64,000 nt of DNA. It comes from Rhodotorula mucilaginosa (Eukaryota > Basidiomycota > Microbotryomycetes > Sporidiobolales > Sporidiobolaceae). The stretch is from assembly GCA_034406715.1 (NCBI GenBank), contig CP137864.1, positions 1,612,001 through 1,676,000 of the forward strand, read 5' to 3'. Shown here piece after piece: positions 21,204-34,240 of this stretch. The notes beneath the pieces were generated by a model, which was not told the DNA's origin, ran no database searches, and saw only the letters and a list, made by a program, of their open reading frames with translations. The position numbers were made by a program, and so were the translations under genes. Position 1 is the stretch's first letter. Each line of letters begins with the position of its first letter.

Positions 21204-24200
21204 ATGCTCCACACCAGACCAGAGCTCGTACTCCGCGTAAGTCTCCCTCCCACTCCAGCCCCGCCCCGCCAGAGCGACGACGCGAGCGGACAATGGTCAA
21301 CCTCGCGCTCGATTCTCCCAAGCCCACCCACCTCGACGCGAGCACACGGCGCGGGGACGCGCGAACAGGCAGGCAGTGCACGAGATGCCTTGGAGAAAGG
21401 CCAGCTAGTCCGGTCTGCCCCGCCCGCGTCGCGTGTAGCGAGCGAGTCCCGGGCCCGTGTGATGCGAGCACCGCCTCGCAACCTCCTCACCAACTGACAC
21501 TCACCTCGCACCTGCAGCGCGCGGATGAGCTCCTGTCGGTCGGCCAGCCCATGGCGGCCCTGTCGAGCATCAGCGAGGTCTTCTCGAGCAAGCGCTTCCG
21601 CAGCACCCCGCTCTCGGTCCTCGAGCCCATCATGCTCCGCTTCCTCGAGCTCTGCGTGGACCTCCGTAAAGGCCGCACCGCCAAGGACGGCCTGATCCTC
21701 TACAAGAACGTTGCGCAAAACACGAGCGTCCAGTCGGTCGAGGTCACCATCAACAAGCTCCTCAGCCTCTCGCGCCAGAAGCTCGCAGACGCCCTCGCCA
21801 AGGTCGAAGAACTCGAGGGCGGCGCAGACACCACGGCCGCCAAAGCCGAGGGGGGCAAGGCCGCCGTCGACGTCGACGACCTCGAGGCGACCGAGACGCC
21901 CGAGAGCATCCTGCTCGGCGCCGTCAGCGACGACAAGAGCCGCGACCGCACCTACCGTGCCCTCGTCACCCCGTGGCTCCGCTTCTTGTGGGAGTCGTAC
22001 CGCACCGCGCTCGACATCCTCCGCAACAATGCCCGCCTCGAGACCCTGTACCAGACCGTCTGCCACGACGCGTTCCAGTTCTGCCTCGCGCACCAGCGCA
22101 AGACCGAGTTCCGCCGCTTGTGCGAGACCCTCCGCTCGCACCTCGCGTCGTCGCAAAAGTACACGCACCAGAGCCACTCGATCAACCTGAACGACCCCGA
22201 CACGCTCCAGCGCCACCTCGACACGCGCTTCCAGCAGCTCTCGACCGCCGTCGAACTCGAACTCTGGCAAGAGGCGTTCCGCACCGCCGAGGACATCCAC
22301 ACCCTCGTCGGCATGTCGAAGCGCGCCCCGAAGGGTCCCGTCATGGCCTCGTTCTACGACAAGATGGCCAAGGTCTTTGCCGTCGGCGACAACTTCCTCT
22401 TTCACGCCGCCGCGTACGGCAAGCTGTACTCGCTCCACTCGGCCCGCCTCGCCCTCCAGGGCGGCGACGCCAAGGGCGAAGACGGCGAGCTCGAGAAGCT
22501 CGCCTCGCGTGTCCTCCTCTCGGCGCTTGCTGTCCCCGTCGGGTCCGGCGTCGTCGAGACCGGCCGCGGTCGCAGCGCGTCCGCCGACGGCCCGACCGAG
22601 GAGGGCGAGTCCAAGGGCCGCCTCGGCCGCCTCGCGTCGCTGATCGGCCTCGCGACGCCGCCGACCCGCGCCGGCTTGATCCACGACGCCCTGAGCCGCC
22701 ACGCGCTGAAGCGCGTCTCGCCGCAGCTCCGCGAACTGTACCAGATCCTCGAGGTCGACTTCCACCCGCTCTCGATCACGGCCAAGATTGACCCGATCCT
22801 CGCTCAACTCGAGCAGCAACCCGACACGGCGCGGTACGTCGCCCCGTTGAAGGAAGTCGTCCTCGCGCGCCTGTTCCAGCAACTCGCGCAGGTCTACTCG
22901 TCCCTGAAACTCGACCGCGTCGTCAAGCTCGCGTCGTTCCAGGCCGACGGTGACCGCGACGTCACCCGTCGCCGCGTCGAGCGCTACGTGACCGAGGCGT
23001 GCCGCCGCGGCGACGTCGACGTCACCATCGACCACGCGTCCGGCTCGATCCGGTTCGACCAGGCCCTGTTTGGCGACGAGGCCGCCGCCTCGGCGGCCGG
23101 CCACGACTCGGTCCAGACCCTGCAGCCGTCGGCGGCCGCGCTCCTCCGCTCGCACCTCGCCCGCCTCGCGACCACCTTGCACTCGACCCTCAACGCCGTC
23201 GCGTCGACCTCGCAGTCGCAGTCGCCGGCGCAGGTGGCCGCCGCTGCCCGCGAGAAGGCCTTTGCCAACCTGACCGCCGCTGTCGCCGACGAGCGCGACA
23301 CGGTCCTCGCGCGCACGATGATCATCAAGCGCCGCAAGGAGCTCGCCGAGGAGCAGAACGCGCGCAAGGAACAGGAGGACGCGCACGCGCGGTCGATCCG
23401 CGCGCAGCAAAAAGCCGAGGAGGACGCGCGCCGCCAGAAGGAGGAGCTCCGCCAGCGCGAACTCGACCGCATCAAGCGCGAGATGGAAAAGGTCAAGCAG
23501 GACGAGGCCAAGAAGGTTGCCGAGAGCCTGATCCAGTCCGGTCTCAAGGTCGACAAGCAGGTGCGTCTCCCTCTTCTCTCCGCCGCCCGTTGTTGAGCTG
23601 TTGCTGATCTCGTAACCCGTGCAGAAACTCCCCGAGCTCTCTGCGAACGACCTCGTCCAGCTGCAGGTTCAGCAGATCGAAAAGGACAAGAAGGACCTCG
23701 CGCAAAAGCTCACGTCGGTGCACAAGCGTCTCGACCACCTCGAGCGCGCGTTCCGTCGCGAAGAGATCCCGCTCATCGCCGAAGACTACAAGCGCCAGCA
23801 GCTCCGCGACCGCGAGGCATTCGAGTCGGCGCAGGTGCAGCGCTCCGAGGAGGCGCGCCAGAAGCACACGCGCGGACTCGCGATCAAGGCGAGCCTGCAG
23901 CGGATCATGCCCGACTATGCTTCGTTCCGCGAGCGCCAGGAGCGCGAGTCGCGCGAGGCGTACGAGGCCGAGCGTCGCCGCCTCGACGAGCAGCTCGCCG
24001 AGGCCAAGGCCGAGCGCCGTCGCCAGATCCTCGCCGACCGCGAGGCCGAGCGCCAGGCCGAGATCCGCCGCCAGCAAGAGGAGGAAGAGCGCCGCGTCCG
24101 CGAGGAGGAGCAGGCTCGGATCCGCGCCGAACAGGAAGCGCGCGAGGCCGAGGAGCGGGCCAAGATCGAGGAGCGGCAACGGCAGGCGGCCGCCGAGGCC

Positions 24201-24761
24201 GAGGAGGCCCGCAAGAAGGCCCTCGAGGAGCGCCTCGCCCAGCGCAAGGCCGACCAGGAGCGGATCCAGGCCCAGTACCGCCGCGAGGAGGAGGCGCTCG
24301 CGCGTCGCCAGGGTCGCCCCGCTGCGCCGTCGGCGTCGGCGTCCGCTGCGACGGTCGGTTCGGCCGCTTGGCGCGCCCAGCGCGACGCTGCGAGCCCGGC
24401 TTCGTCGACCCCTTCGTCGTCGACCGAGCGTCCGCGCTTGCCCCTGCAGCCGCGTACCGGCTCGGGCGACGCCCCGTCCGCTGCTGCTGGTGGCGAGCGA
24501 CCGCGTCTCAACTTGCAGCCGCGCAACAGCGGTGACGGCTCCTCCTCCGCCGGTGGGGAGCGACCGCGCATGCAGCTCCAGCCGCGCAGCACTCCCCGCG
24601 CCGAGGCGCCGCCCGTCCCCTCTGTTCCGGCCGGCACGGGCGCCAACACGCCCCCGTCGGGCAAGGACGACAGCCGGTCGAGTTCGCCCGCTGCGGGTGG
24701 CGCGCCGGGCAAGTACGTGCCGCCCAGTCGGGCCGGTCGCGCACCTTCATCCCGGTGGTAA
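21204..24761 (+). CDS. TIF32: Translation initiation factor eIF3 subunit A
   Basis: Largest scaffold subunit of eIF3, which binds the 40S ribosome and recruits initiation factors in the cytosol. Exons 21204-21236, 21518-23560, 23625-24761 (1070 aa). The first exon is only 11 codons (MLHTRPELVLR), followed by ADELLSVGQPMAALS, EPIMLRFLELCVDLRKGRTAK and LILYKNVAQNTSVQS, typical of the eIF3a N-terminus. A PCI domain lies around residues 330-500. A very long charged coiled-coil follows (Glu/Arg/Lys/Ala-rich), and the Pro/Arg/Ser-rich tail has three repeats of the form RPRL-LQPR. Codons end almost always in C or G, the strongest bias in the window, matching high expression. This bias also leaves the opposite strand open for 783 codons, which is not a gene. 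ATG context is CCAAGATGC. Confidence 0.95.
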
Positions 24762-25110
24762 GCAGCCCCGGCTGTTTGGTCTTGGGGATTTACACAAAAA
24801 AGCGCCCGTAGATAAGGGAGGGCGCCCTTGCATATGGATCGCAGAAGGAGCGGAAAGTTGGGTAGCATGTACTTGGCGGTTAGAGCGATCATCCATTGCA
24901 ACAGTTTCTCCGACACGCGGAGTTTTTCCATGCTCGTGGACTCGTACGGTACAGAAAGTATGCTCGACTGCATATACTAGAGGCGCGTCGGGCTGTTTGA
25001 AGATCAAAGTCGAGGCGAGCGAGCTCGACCAAGTTTGCACCGCCACACTCGACGTTTTCCTACGAGCTGCTCTCTCTCTCGCTTGTCAAGTCTAGTCGGT
25101 CACTGCGACG
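24762..25110. other. Intergenic between eIF3a and BMS1
   Basis: 349 nt holding the eIF3a 3' flank and the BMS1 promoter. The last 40 nt before the BMS1 ATG are ct-rich (gctgctctctctctcgcttg). No gene seen. Confidence 0.5.
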
Positions 25111-28100
25111 ATGGACGGCGACAAGCAGGCCAACAGGGCTCATCGCCCGGCCAAGGCTGCCAAAACGCCGCACGAGAAGGGCAAGAACCCAAAGGTCAGT
25201 CGACTTTGAAGCAGGAGCTTACTACACAGCACCGAGTATAGCACCGAGTATAGCGTGGCTGACCGTCAGAGTGCTCGTAACAGGCTTTCATCTCGGCCTC
25301 GTTCAGGCGGGCAGAGAAGCAGGCTCGCAGGAACGTCGAAAAGGACCAGACCCGGCTCCATGTCCCCGCCGTCGACCGCACTTTCAACGGTACAGCAGGC
25401 CAGGGCGGCAAGAACGTCGAGGGAGATGTGCCACCAGTCATCGTCGCCGTCATGGGCCCCTCGGGAGTATGTCTTTGGAGGAGCGAACCTGCTTGCGCCA
25501 GGTTCTGCAGCTCACCTCGTCTCGGTTACCCTTTCCGCAGGTCGGCAAGACCACTTTGATCCGCTCCCTCGTGCGGAGGTATACCAAGAACACGATGGTG
25601 GACATCAAGGGGCCGGTCACGATCGTTTCCGGTGAGTCCGAATCCAGGAGCTGAGCCTTCAATGGGAAAATCGTATGCTGAACAGTCGCCACCTACTTTT
25701 CGTTGCAGGCAAGAGCCGGCGGCTGACCTTCATCGAGGTCCCGAATGACCTCGGATCCATGATTGACACGGCCAAGGTGGCGGATTTGGTGCTGTTGATG
25801 ATCGACGGAAGTTTCGGATTCGAGATGGTGGGTCTGAAGGTCTCTCGAAAAACTGCGCAGCCGTCTGACCACCTTGTACCCACGCAGGAAACCTTTGAGG
25901 CGCTGTCTGCACTCTCTTCGCACGGTCTTCCCAAGCTCATTGCCGTCTTGACCCACCTCGACCTCGTCAAGTCGCCGGCAGCGCTCAAGGCGCAGAAGAA
26001 GCGCCTCAAGAAGCGGTTCTGGACCGAGGTCTACGACGGCGCCAAGATGTTCTACCTCTCGGGCGTCATGAACGGTCGCTACCCGGATCGTGAGATCCTC
26101 AACCTGAGTCGGTGAGTTTGCCAGAGTCCTCCTCTTTTTCAAGACCTCGACTTGGTACTGACGCTCTTTCCTCGCCGCAGCTTCATCTCCGTGGCCAAGT
26201 TCCGCCCGCTCGCGTTCCGCAACACCCACTCCTACTTCCTCACCGATCGCTTCGAGGACCTGACTTCTCGCGAAGTCGTCCGCAAGGACCCGAAAGCCGA
26301 CCGGCACATCGCCATCTTCGGCTATCTCCGTGGCGTGCCGCTGCGACCTCCCGGTCCCAACAACTCTGTTCGAGTGCACATCCCCGGTTCCGGTGTCGAC
26401 GCCTTCGAGGTCTCGCGCATGCTCGAACTGATCGACCCTTGTCCGCTGCCGACTTCCGATTCGGAGAAGCGCCGCAAGATGGGCGACAGCAACAAGGTCG
26501 CGTACGCTCCGATGAGCGGAGGCTCTGGGCAGGGCGTATCGTGGGACGGCGAGCGCGTCTGGATCAACACGAGCGGGACCTTCTCGAAGCGGGAGGGTGG
26601 TGAAGACGATGTGGACGGCGAAGGTGTCAAGATGGTGCTCGACCTCCAAGACGCCGAGTCGACGCTTGCGGACGGAGTTGCCAAGAGCCAGATTCGTATC
26701 TTTGGCAACTCGAAGCCGCTCACGGCAGCCGAGTACCAGTCTCAGCAGCAGGACGCCGAGGCTGGCTCTTCGGGTCGCAAGCGCCGCGCAGCTTTCAACG
26801 ATGCCGTTGGCGACTTTGACCCTGCCGAATACGACGACGCCAGCGATGAGGAGAACGAAGACGCGGACCCGAACGAGGACGACTTTGACACGGACGAAGA
26901 GGAGAGTGGTCGGGACGGGTTCGCCTTCGAGGCTGAAGGTCGCGGCGCGACGAAGCGGAGAGGGAGCAACGTTGCACCCGGTCTCCGCACGGAGGAAATC
27001 GCCTACGCAGACAGCGATTCGGACCTCGACCTCGGTCTGGATGAGGAAGACGGCGGGAAGCTGGGCTTTGATGACGAGGACGAGGGCGACGACGTTGACG
27101 ATGAGGACGCAGAGGACAGCGACGAGCAAGGTCCGGAATGGAAGCGCAACCTCTCGGCACGGGCGGCGGCGAGCATGGCCAGCGGGCGGAGACGACCCAA
27201 CTTGATGCGCTTGATCTACAATTCGACGCTCACGCCAGCGCAGATCGCCGCCGGAGAGACTCAAGACACGGTCGCTGCCCAAGAGGAAGCCGAGGCGCGG
27301 CGGGAAGCTGGCGACCTCGACGAAGACGACGACGACGAAGACCTCTTCCGCCTCGCGAAGGATCCGGCCGAGTCCGGTGAGGACGCGGACGAGGTCTTCC
27401 GCCGCCCGGTGAATGTCGCGGAACTCGGGGTCTGGGAAGACGACGAGTTCCTCGACTCGATCCGACACTTGTTCATCACCGGGGGTGATGCTCCGACTGG
27501 CGAAGCCGCTTACGAAGAGGAAGGCGGCGACTTTGAGGACCTCGAAGGCGGCGGCGGCGCCGACGGTGCCGCGAACGGTTCTGCGTTCCCGCCCGAGCTC
27601 GACGAGCTTGACGACGAAGAACGCAAGGCGCGCGAACTCGCCGAGAAGAAGGAGGCGCTCAAGCGCAAGTTTGACGCGCAGTACGACGACGATTCGGACG
27701 AGGAGAAGATGGACTTTTACACGGAGCAGAAGGCCGAAATGGAGCGCAAGCTCAAAGCGACCCGTGCCGAGTTCGCAGACGACGATGCCGAGACGCGCGC
27801 GCTCGTCGAGGGTCACCGACCGGGCACCTACGTCCGCCTCGAGATCCACGGCGTCCCGTGCGAGCTCGTCGAGAACTTCAACCCGCGGATCCCGATGATC
27901 GTCGGACACTTGCTCTCGCACGAAGAGTCCTTCGGCTACGTGCAGGTCCGCATCAAGAAGCACCGCTGGTACCCCAAGATCCTCAAGACGAACGACCCTC
28001 TCATCTTCTCGATCGGATGGCGCCGGTTCCAGACCGTTCCGATCTACTCGCTCGACGATGGCACTCGGAATCGCATGCTCAAGTACACCCCTGAGCACAT

Positions 28101-29201
28101 GCACTGTCTCGCGACGTTCTACGGCCCGATCTCGGCGCCCAACACCGGTTTCTGCGCGTTCACGCGGTTCGGCAGCGAGACTCCGTCTTTCCGCGTCTCG
28201 GCGTCGGGCGTCGTGACCGACATCAACGGCACCACTCAGATCGTCAAGAAGCTCAAGCTCACGGGAGCGCCGTACAAGATCTTCAAGAACACGGCCTTTA
28301 TCAAGGACATGTTCTCGTCGTCGCTCGAAGTCGCCAAGTTTGAGGGCGCCTACATCCGGACCGTCTCCGGCATCCGAGGTCAGATCAAGAAGGCACTCGC
28401 CAAGCCGGAGGGATGCTACCGTGCCGCCTTCGAGGACAAGGTGCTCATGTCCGACATCGTCTTCCTCCGCGCGTGGTACTCGATCAAGCCTCGTCAGTAC
28501 TACAACCCGGTCGGCAACCTCCTGCTTCGCGACAAGTCGGCTTGGCAGGGCATGCGTCTGACCGGCGAGGTCCGCCGTGCCGAGAACCTCAAGACGCCGC
28601 AAGACGTCAACTCGCTGTACAAGGTGAGCTCTCGGTTGGCGCCGTTCGCGAAAAGGAGATCCCTGTTTGCTGACGCGCTCTACTGTCACAGCCCATTGTC
28701 CGCGAAACTCGCCGCTTCAACACGCTCAAGGTCCCCCGCAAGCTGCAGTCTGCGCTTCCGTACGCTTCCAAGCCCAAGATGCAAGCACCGCAGCAGCAGA
28801 AGACTTGTGAGCCCTTGTCTCCGTTCAGCGCAGTGTTGCAGAATCTCATCATCTTCTCCCGCAGATATGCAAAAGCGTGCCGTTGTCATGGAACCGGAGG
28901 AGAAGAAGGCGCTTGCATTGCTGCAGCAGATCCAGGCCATCTCGCGCGACAAGGAGTCGAAGCGCAAGGAATCGAAGCAGGCCCACAAAGCCGAGCGCCA
29001 AAAGAAGCTGGCCAAGTACGTGACAGTTGCCTTCATACTTGCGATGAATCAAGCCCTGACTCTCTTTGCTCAAACAGGGACGCCGAGAAACGGGGAGAAC
29101 GGGAGAAGCGCGAGAAGCAGGAATTCTTTGCTCAGCAAGGCCGGGCAGAGAAGCGGAAGGCGGAAGGCGGCCGGTTCGCCAAGAAGCGCAAGACCGAGTA
29201 G
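25111..29201 (+). CDS. BMS1: Ribosome biogenesis GTPase BMS1
   Basis: Essential nucleolar GTPase of the small-subunit processome; with Rcl1 it acts in early 18S rRNA processing. Nine exons: 25111-25194, 25284-25466, 25541-25631, 25709-25827, 25888-26111, 26181-28623, 28692-28806, 28865-29015, 29078-29201 (1177 aa, usual length for the family). The P-loop GPSGVGKTTLIRSLVRRY is split by an intron; VDIKGPVTIVS, FIEVPNDLGSMID and KLIAVLTHLDLVK follow. A long acidic Asp/Glu-rich middle is typical. The C-terminal half carries GTYVRLEIHGVPCE, HRWYPKILKTNDPLIFSIGW, YGPISAPNTGFCAF and FPRK-like KVPRKLQSALPYASKPK, the conserved Bms1/Tsr1 block. It ends in a basic coiled-coil (KRAVVMEPEEKKALALLQQI... 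KKRKTE), a nucleolar-type tail. Convergent with TRAPPC11; the stops are 71 nt apart. Confidence 0.96.
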
Positions 29202-29272
29202 ACCGATTTGCCAGTGTTGTCACAGTATTTCTGTTCCCCAGTGATGGTGTTTTAGAGAGGAGGAGAGAATTG

Positions 29273-32200
29273 CTACGATGGGAGAACCAAGACGATCGGC
29301 GCACGACCAATGGGCTTGGGCGGGCCGTGTGCCCCCTCGTCTCCTTCGCGGCGAGCGGTTCGCAGATCCGCTTCGAGCTCGAGCTGACCAGGATCAGGCT
29401 CGACAAACGCATCACCTTCGAGAGTCACCTCCACCTCGGTGACCTTGGGAGGGTTACGTTTCGGATAGCCGTGAAGGTCTTCAACGACGGGCGGGTGCTC
29501 GATCGTCCAGACCCGCATCCTCGGCAGCACCCACTGTCCAGACATGAGCGGTACGACTCTGACGACGAGCTCGCGCTCCTCCTGCGGACGGAGGACGAAT
29601 TCGCCGATGCGGCGCGGCCCCGAAAACACGAAACTCGACGGCACTTCTGGCGTGTCGAGTTGCGCCGCAAGCGTGACTGGACCCGCAGTCGGGTTGTGGA
29701 AGCTGTAAATGAGGTCGGCCTGCTCGTGCACGTGCAGATAAGGCGGAAGGATCAAGGTGGTGGTCGGAAGCGGGGGAATCGCTTTCGGTGTTTGCACCCG
29801 CAAGCGAGTCTGGACATATGGTCCCGCCGTGGACGACCTGCAGGCGACGATGCTCAGTAACCGCGAGTCTGATCCTGCAACCAGGGCACTGACCTTCGCC
29901 AGGCAATCTCGAGGAATAACGGGTCGGCATCTTTCCCAGCAGTAGGCCTCACTTGCAGCGCAAAGACTGCGTTGAAGCTATCCCCAGCACGCCAGCCTGT
30001 CGGATCAGAAATCCGGTCAGCCTACGGAAGTAATCGTGTGGGAAGTGTCTGGGAACCCCCTCACTCATCGGTTGCAAAGGCGCATCTTCCTTCGCCGTAT
30101 ATCCGAGAGAGGCAGACACTACGCGAGTTGTCTCGCAAGCCTGCGTGAAGATGTTCTTGTCAGCTTCCTAAACCTCTAGAGTAGGGAAGTTCGAGCCTGC
30201 TCACGTCTGCACTGAGGCATATGCTCTCGACCTCAATGTCCCAAGGTCCAGATGTCTGCACCGTCGTCAAGAGAATCGCCTCGCTGGCGCCGACCCACTC
30301 GTCCGTTGTCGACACTGGTGTGCGTCTCCTACCCCTGTAGACCTGAGTTTCGAATCGAGCTTGGACGGGCGCAGCCACGGCGATACTGGTCGAGCAGGTG
30401 GATTCGGTCGGAGCGGGGAGGAGCGAGAGGTCTGCATCGGCAGCCGGCTTCGGCGCAGCTCGGACGGTCATCTCGATTGTACGAGGACCTGGGATACCGT
30501 TGACGGCGGAGAGGTACAGGGTCTTATTGGTCGTGGATCCCGGTGCGAGGCTGCCGAGGGACACGCCGTCCAGCAGCGATGTCGAGCGCAGCGAGTCGAC
30601 TTCGATAAAGTCTTCTGCAGTATCCAACCTTTGTGTCAGCTCATGGGGAAATGAGTAAGAACGCAGAGAATTCGGCGGGTACTAACGTGCGCCATCGACT
30701 CCCGGCTGCAAAAAGACGACAAGGTCGGCGTCGAGGTCGACGTCGTCTTCGTTCGTAACCTCGATCTCGACGGGGAAGCGCTCGTCCAGGTAAGCCGGAG
30801 CTTGCGAGCGAGTCTCGACTCGTACCCGTGCATCCCTCCGAACGACACTATATAGTAAAGTCGCAAATGGTCAAGGCGAGTTCCGGAAAGAGGAGTGGGT
30901 ACTCGGTCGCCGGCTCACCGGCACGTGCAGGCTTCGTTCGGCGACAGCGGCATGCTCTCATTTGCGCCGTAGTACCATCGCACGCCATCCGCGCTGTTTT
31001 GGACCGGCCGAAGGACGAGTTGTACGGGCCAGCCGTTGACGTTCGCAGAAAGAACGACCTTCTCCACCTGCGGCGTGATAAAGCTAATCAGCGTCAAGCC
31101 GACGAGAACTGCCAGGTTTCGACATCCACCCACACTAAGCTCAGTCTCTTTGCGCGCAGAGATCCAGCCGTTGAAGATTTTGCGCTGTTCCGGTTTCCAG
31201 CATAGGTCGGCACTCCTCTGCTCTTCGCCGTTGGCCACATCCCCGAGACGATACGTCTGCCTCGACTCCGCAGATTCTGACGAATCGGTCACGTTCTGAA
31301 TGACGATCGACGCCTTCGAACCCTGCAGGTGAACTTCGAGTTGAGAAAAGACGACGTCCTGCGTGGACGAGGCGGCAGGCGCAAAGAGGCCGAGCTGGAA
31401 GTCGACAGTCTCGGCGATGGACGCTTTCGGGCGCAAGAAGGCGACAGAGAGGTCGACTACGTGTGTCAAAGTGGTCAATGCTGAGTGGCTGCTATCTTAA
31501 GCAATGAGGATCAAACGCACGAAGAGGCAAGCACTCGGCGGAATCGAGCGCGATCGTCTCTTGCTCAAGTGTCGGAGGATGTGCCTGCACCACTGGATGT
31601 CAGCATCAACCAGTTTCCGTAGACGCATCGTAAACACTCGCCTGCATGAGCGCGAGCGTTTCGGACATGTATTGTTGTCTCTGATCGGCGGTGAGAGCCG
31701 ATTCTGCGAATACGGGAATTCAGCCTCCAAACCAGTCGGGCTCGTATTCGTTGACGTGAACGCACGTGGAGAAGCGAGCTCGAAACCTGCTCGGATAGCC
31801 GCCTCCCAATCTTGCGCTTCCTTCGCCGCTCGGAACGAGCATTCCAAGATCGCAGTCAAAATGACGGGGTAGCGGTCCTTGCGGTACGACTTGGTGATAC
31901 GACTCAAGAATCTGTAGGTATCGTACGATGTAGTCAGCATGTGGCGTAATCGACATGTTTTCGACAGACATATGGCGAACGGGCGACTGACTTGAGCGCG
32001 AGGTCAGGCTTGCCGGCTTCGAGGTGAGCGAGGGCGATCTGGTGCGCGACCATGTAGGTCATGTTCTTGGCCCGGTGCGCTTTGAAGTACTCGTAGGCCT
32101 TGGTGAAGAGCTGTGCGCGCATGATGTCCGCCAGGCATATCCAGAACGTCAGCTCCAGGCGTCCAGGAAGGTCGACACACACGACGTTGCGCACCTCGAT

Positions 32201-34137
32201 GATGATCTCGCCGTGTTCGACTTTGGCCTCGTGCACGAACGCGGGATTGACCTGTCCCGAGAAAGCCCCGCGCTCATCTTGTTCTTTGTGAGCGCGGGCC
32301 ATCTCGCGGTAGCGCTCCCTTCTTTCGACGGCGCACAACGCCGCGAGGTAGTAGTAGTGCCCGGCGCGCTGCAAGATATTGGGCGGCACGAGTCCGGGAG
32401 AGGGTCCGCCCAGATTCGAAGACGTTCCCGGCGGGGGCAGTCGAGGCGTGGGCGGCGGTCGGAGCGAAGGGAGGTGGGCGCCGTTGCGGAGCGCGATCGA
32501 GACGAGGTCGCCAAAGAGGCGGTATTGCTTTGAGAGCCAGGACCAGAACTCGAACGTGTCTTGACCGATCTGCCAGCCGGTCGAGAGGGTATGGAAGCGG
32601 GCGACGTGGCGATTGAGCTGCGCGACGGCTCGCGCAGGTTCCGACAGGTAGAAGTAGTACTTGCTGATCTGCACGTGCGCGAACTCTAGTGAGCATGGGT
32701 TCTCGAGTGAGGTGTATGATCTCACGCACCTTGCACGAGACGCAGTCGGCGAGAACTTTGGCTTCGGCCCAGCGCTTGGTCCGAGGCGGCAACAGTTCCG
32801 GGTGCGCAAACATCTCGACGAGGTTGTCGTAGCAGTCTTCAAAGTGCCTGCAAAGTCGATCCCGTCAGTGCTTTGGATTCCTGCGCTCGATGGAGTAGGG
32901 ACATGACGGACTTGAGGGCGACTTCGAGCTCGCCGCGCATCTCTGCAAAGAGGGCGAGCTTGTAGTCGTAGCGGACGTTCCACCCTTGCTCGCTGAGGGC
33001 GCCTCTGCCCGCCACGACGATCCTCGCGCGCTTCCTCCTGACTCGGCGGCCATGTTCGCGGTAATAGTCGAGCGCGGCGGGATGCAGCTCTTGCCGGAGC
33101 GAGTGGACAAAGTGGTTCACTTCGCTCTGCGGCACGGGCGAGATGACAAACAGGCTCGCGCGCGAGTCGAGCCCCGACTGTCGTCGGATCAGGGACAGCC
33201 GCGCGTCGAGGTGCGGGTCGTCGAGCAGTTCGCGCGAGCACAGGAGGACGACGGCGAGTTTGATCCCGCGTTCGAGGGTGGACCGTTTCCGGTCGATGAT
33301 CTGGGTCACGAGCTGGGCGTCCTCGGCGCATTCGTGGTCCTCTCGCGCGATTGGATCGACCGATGCGCCGACTCCGGGTGGGAACTCGTACAGGCGCAGG
33401 ACGAGGACAAACACGGCCGGGACGAGTTCGCGGTGTTTGCGGATCCAGATCGGGGCGATGAGTCCGTCCGGATACAGGGGTGACGTCGGAGTCAAGGGTG
33501 AGATGGGGGAGTGGAGTGCAGAGGCAGAGGTCGGAGGAGGTGCGACCGGGGCAGGTGCAGCTGGCGACTGACCCGGCTGCTGAGGATGCGAGGACGAGGC
33601 GGAAACCGGTCTGGCTTTAAGCGGCGGGAAGCGGACGTTCTGCAGCGAGACTTTAGGATGAGCATAGTTGACTTGAAGATCTCCTCGGTGTCCGACTTGC
33701 TCACCTTGTCGACTATGATTGTGTGCAAGTCTGCGTTTGCGCCCCTCGAGTTGTCCCAGATCGGGAAGCGGGTCCTCGAGACGAGGGCTTTTTTGAGGGC
33801 GTGTTGGAGGATGACGAACGGGTCGTTTGACCGCGCATCTTGCGGCTGGAGCGGCGGAGCGAGTCCGGCGACGAAGCAGAGCGGTGCGTGATGAGCGAGA
33901 AACTCGCTCGGGAAGCTCTCCCTGCAGGAGTAGTTCGAGTCAGCTCGCCGGGCCAATGCTGTAGCTCCATAATGCTCAGCTACTCACATACACCGTGCCC
34001 TGTACCGCTGAGGCGAGCAGGAGGACTGCACGGTTGGCTGAGTGACGGGGCGAAGAGTCGGCGAGTTGGCCGAGCTTCCGCGTCAGCTTCCGTGTGATCG
34101 ACGCGGAATGCGGCCCGCTTCGATCGAGATTTTCCAT
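29273..34137 (-). CDS. TRAPPC11: TRAPP complex subunit 11 (Foie-gras domain protein)
   Basis: Tethering-complex subunit for ER/Golgi and autophagy traffic. Fifteen exons in coding order: 34137-33992, 33921-33705, 33639-32912, 32847-32730, 32668-31992, 31911-31766, 31703-31638, 31592-31521, 31456-31134, 31067-30919, 30847-30687, 30614-30205, 30140-30065, 29996-29894, 29837-29273 (1318 aa). The Foie-gras core reads YDYKLALFAEMRGELEVALK, HFEDCYDNLVEMF, KVLADCVSCKISKYYFYLSE and HVARFHTLSTGWQIGQDTFE, then HYYYLAALCAVERRERY. The C-terminal half is beta-rich (VDLSVAFLRPKASIAETVDF, VEIEVTNEDDVDLDADLVVF, WRAGDSFNAVFALQ, VRVVPLMSGQWVLPRMRVW), as in TRAPPC11 gryzun-like repeats. Every splice junction was chosen to keep these conserved runs in frame. 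The start at 34137 is the first ATG preceding conserved sequence. The aldo/keto reductase starts 103 nt away on the other strand. Confidence 0.9.
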
Positions 34138-34240
34138 CTCCTGCGGCTTCCTCTCTACCTCTACACTGACTCGCCTGCTAGTCGTGGGCAAGCTTAGACC
34201 TGTGCAAACGCTGCTCTCCCGGACCACCAAGGAAGCTAGA
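34138..34240. promoter_or_regulatory. Compact bidirectional promoter, TRAPPC11 / aldo-keto reductase
   Basis: Only 103 nt separate the two divergent start codons, so both transcripts must use overlapping promoter elements. No obvious TATA box. Confidence 0.6.

Noticed and set aside
21059-23410. 783-codon open frame on the minus strand opposite eIF3a
   Set aside because: A shadow of extreme C/G-ending codon bias in eIF3a; the translation is Arg/Leu/Glu/Val-rich with no recognisable domain.
25693-28689. 998-codon open frame on the minus strand opposite BMS1
   Set aside because: Same effect: it mirrors the acidic, strongly biased BMS1 exon and crosses BMS1 introns; no domain.
30009-30037. 29-nt intron in TRAPPC11 (gtaggc...cgacag)
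   Set aside because: Too short; the donor gtgagg just upstream (30064) gives a normal 68-nt intron and the correct WRAGDSF frame.
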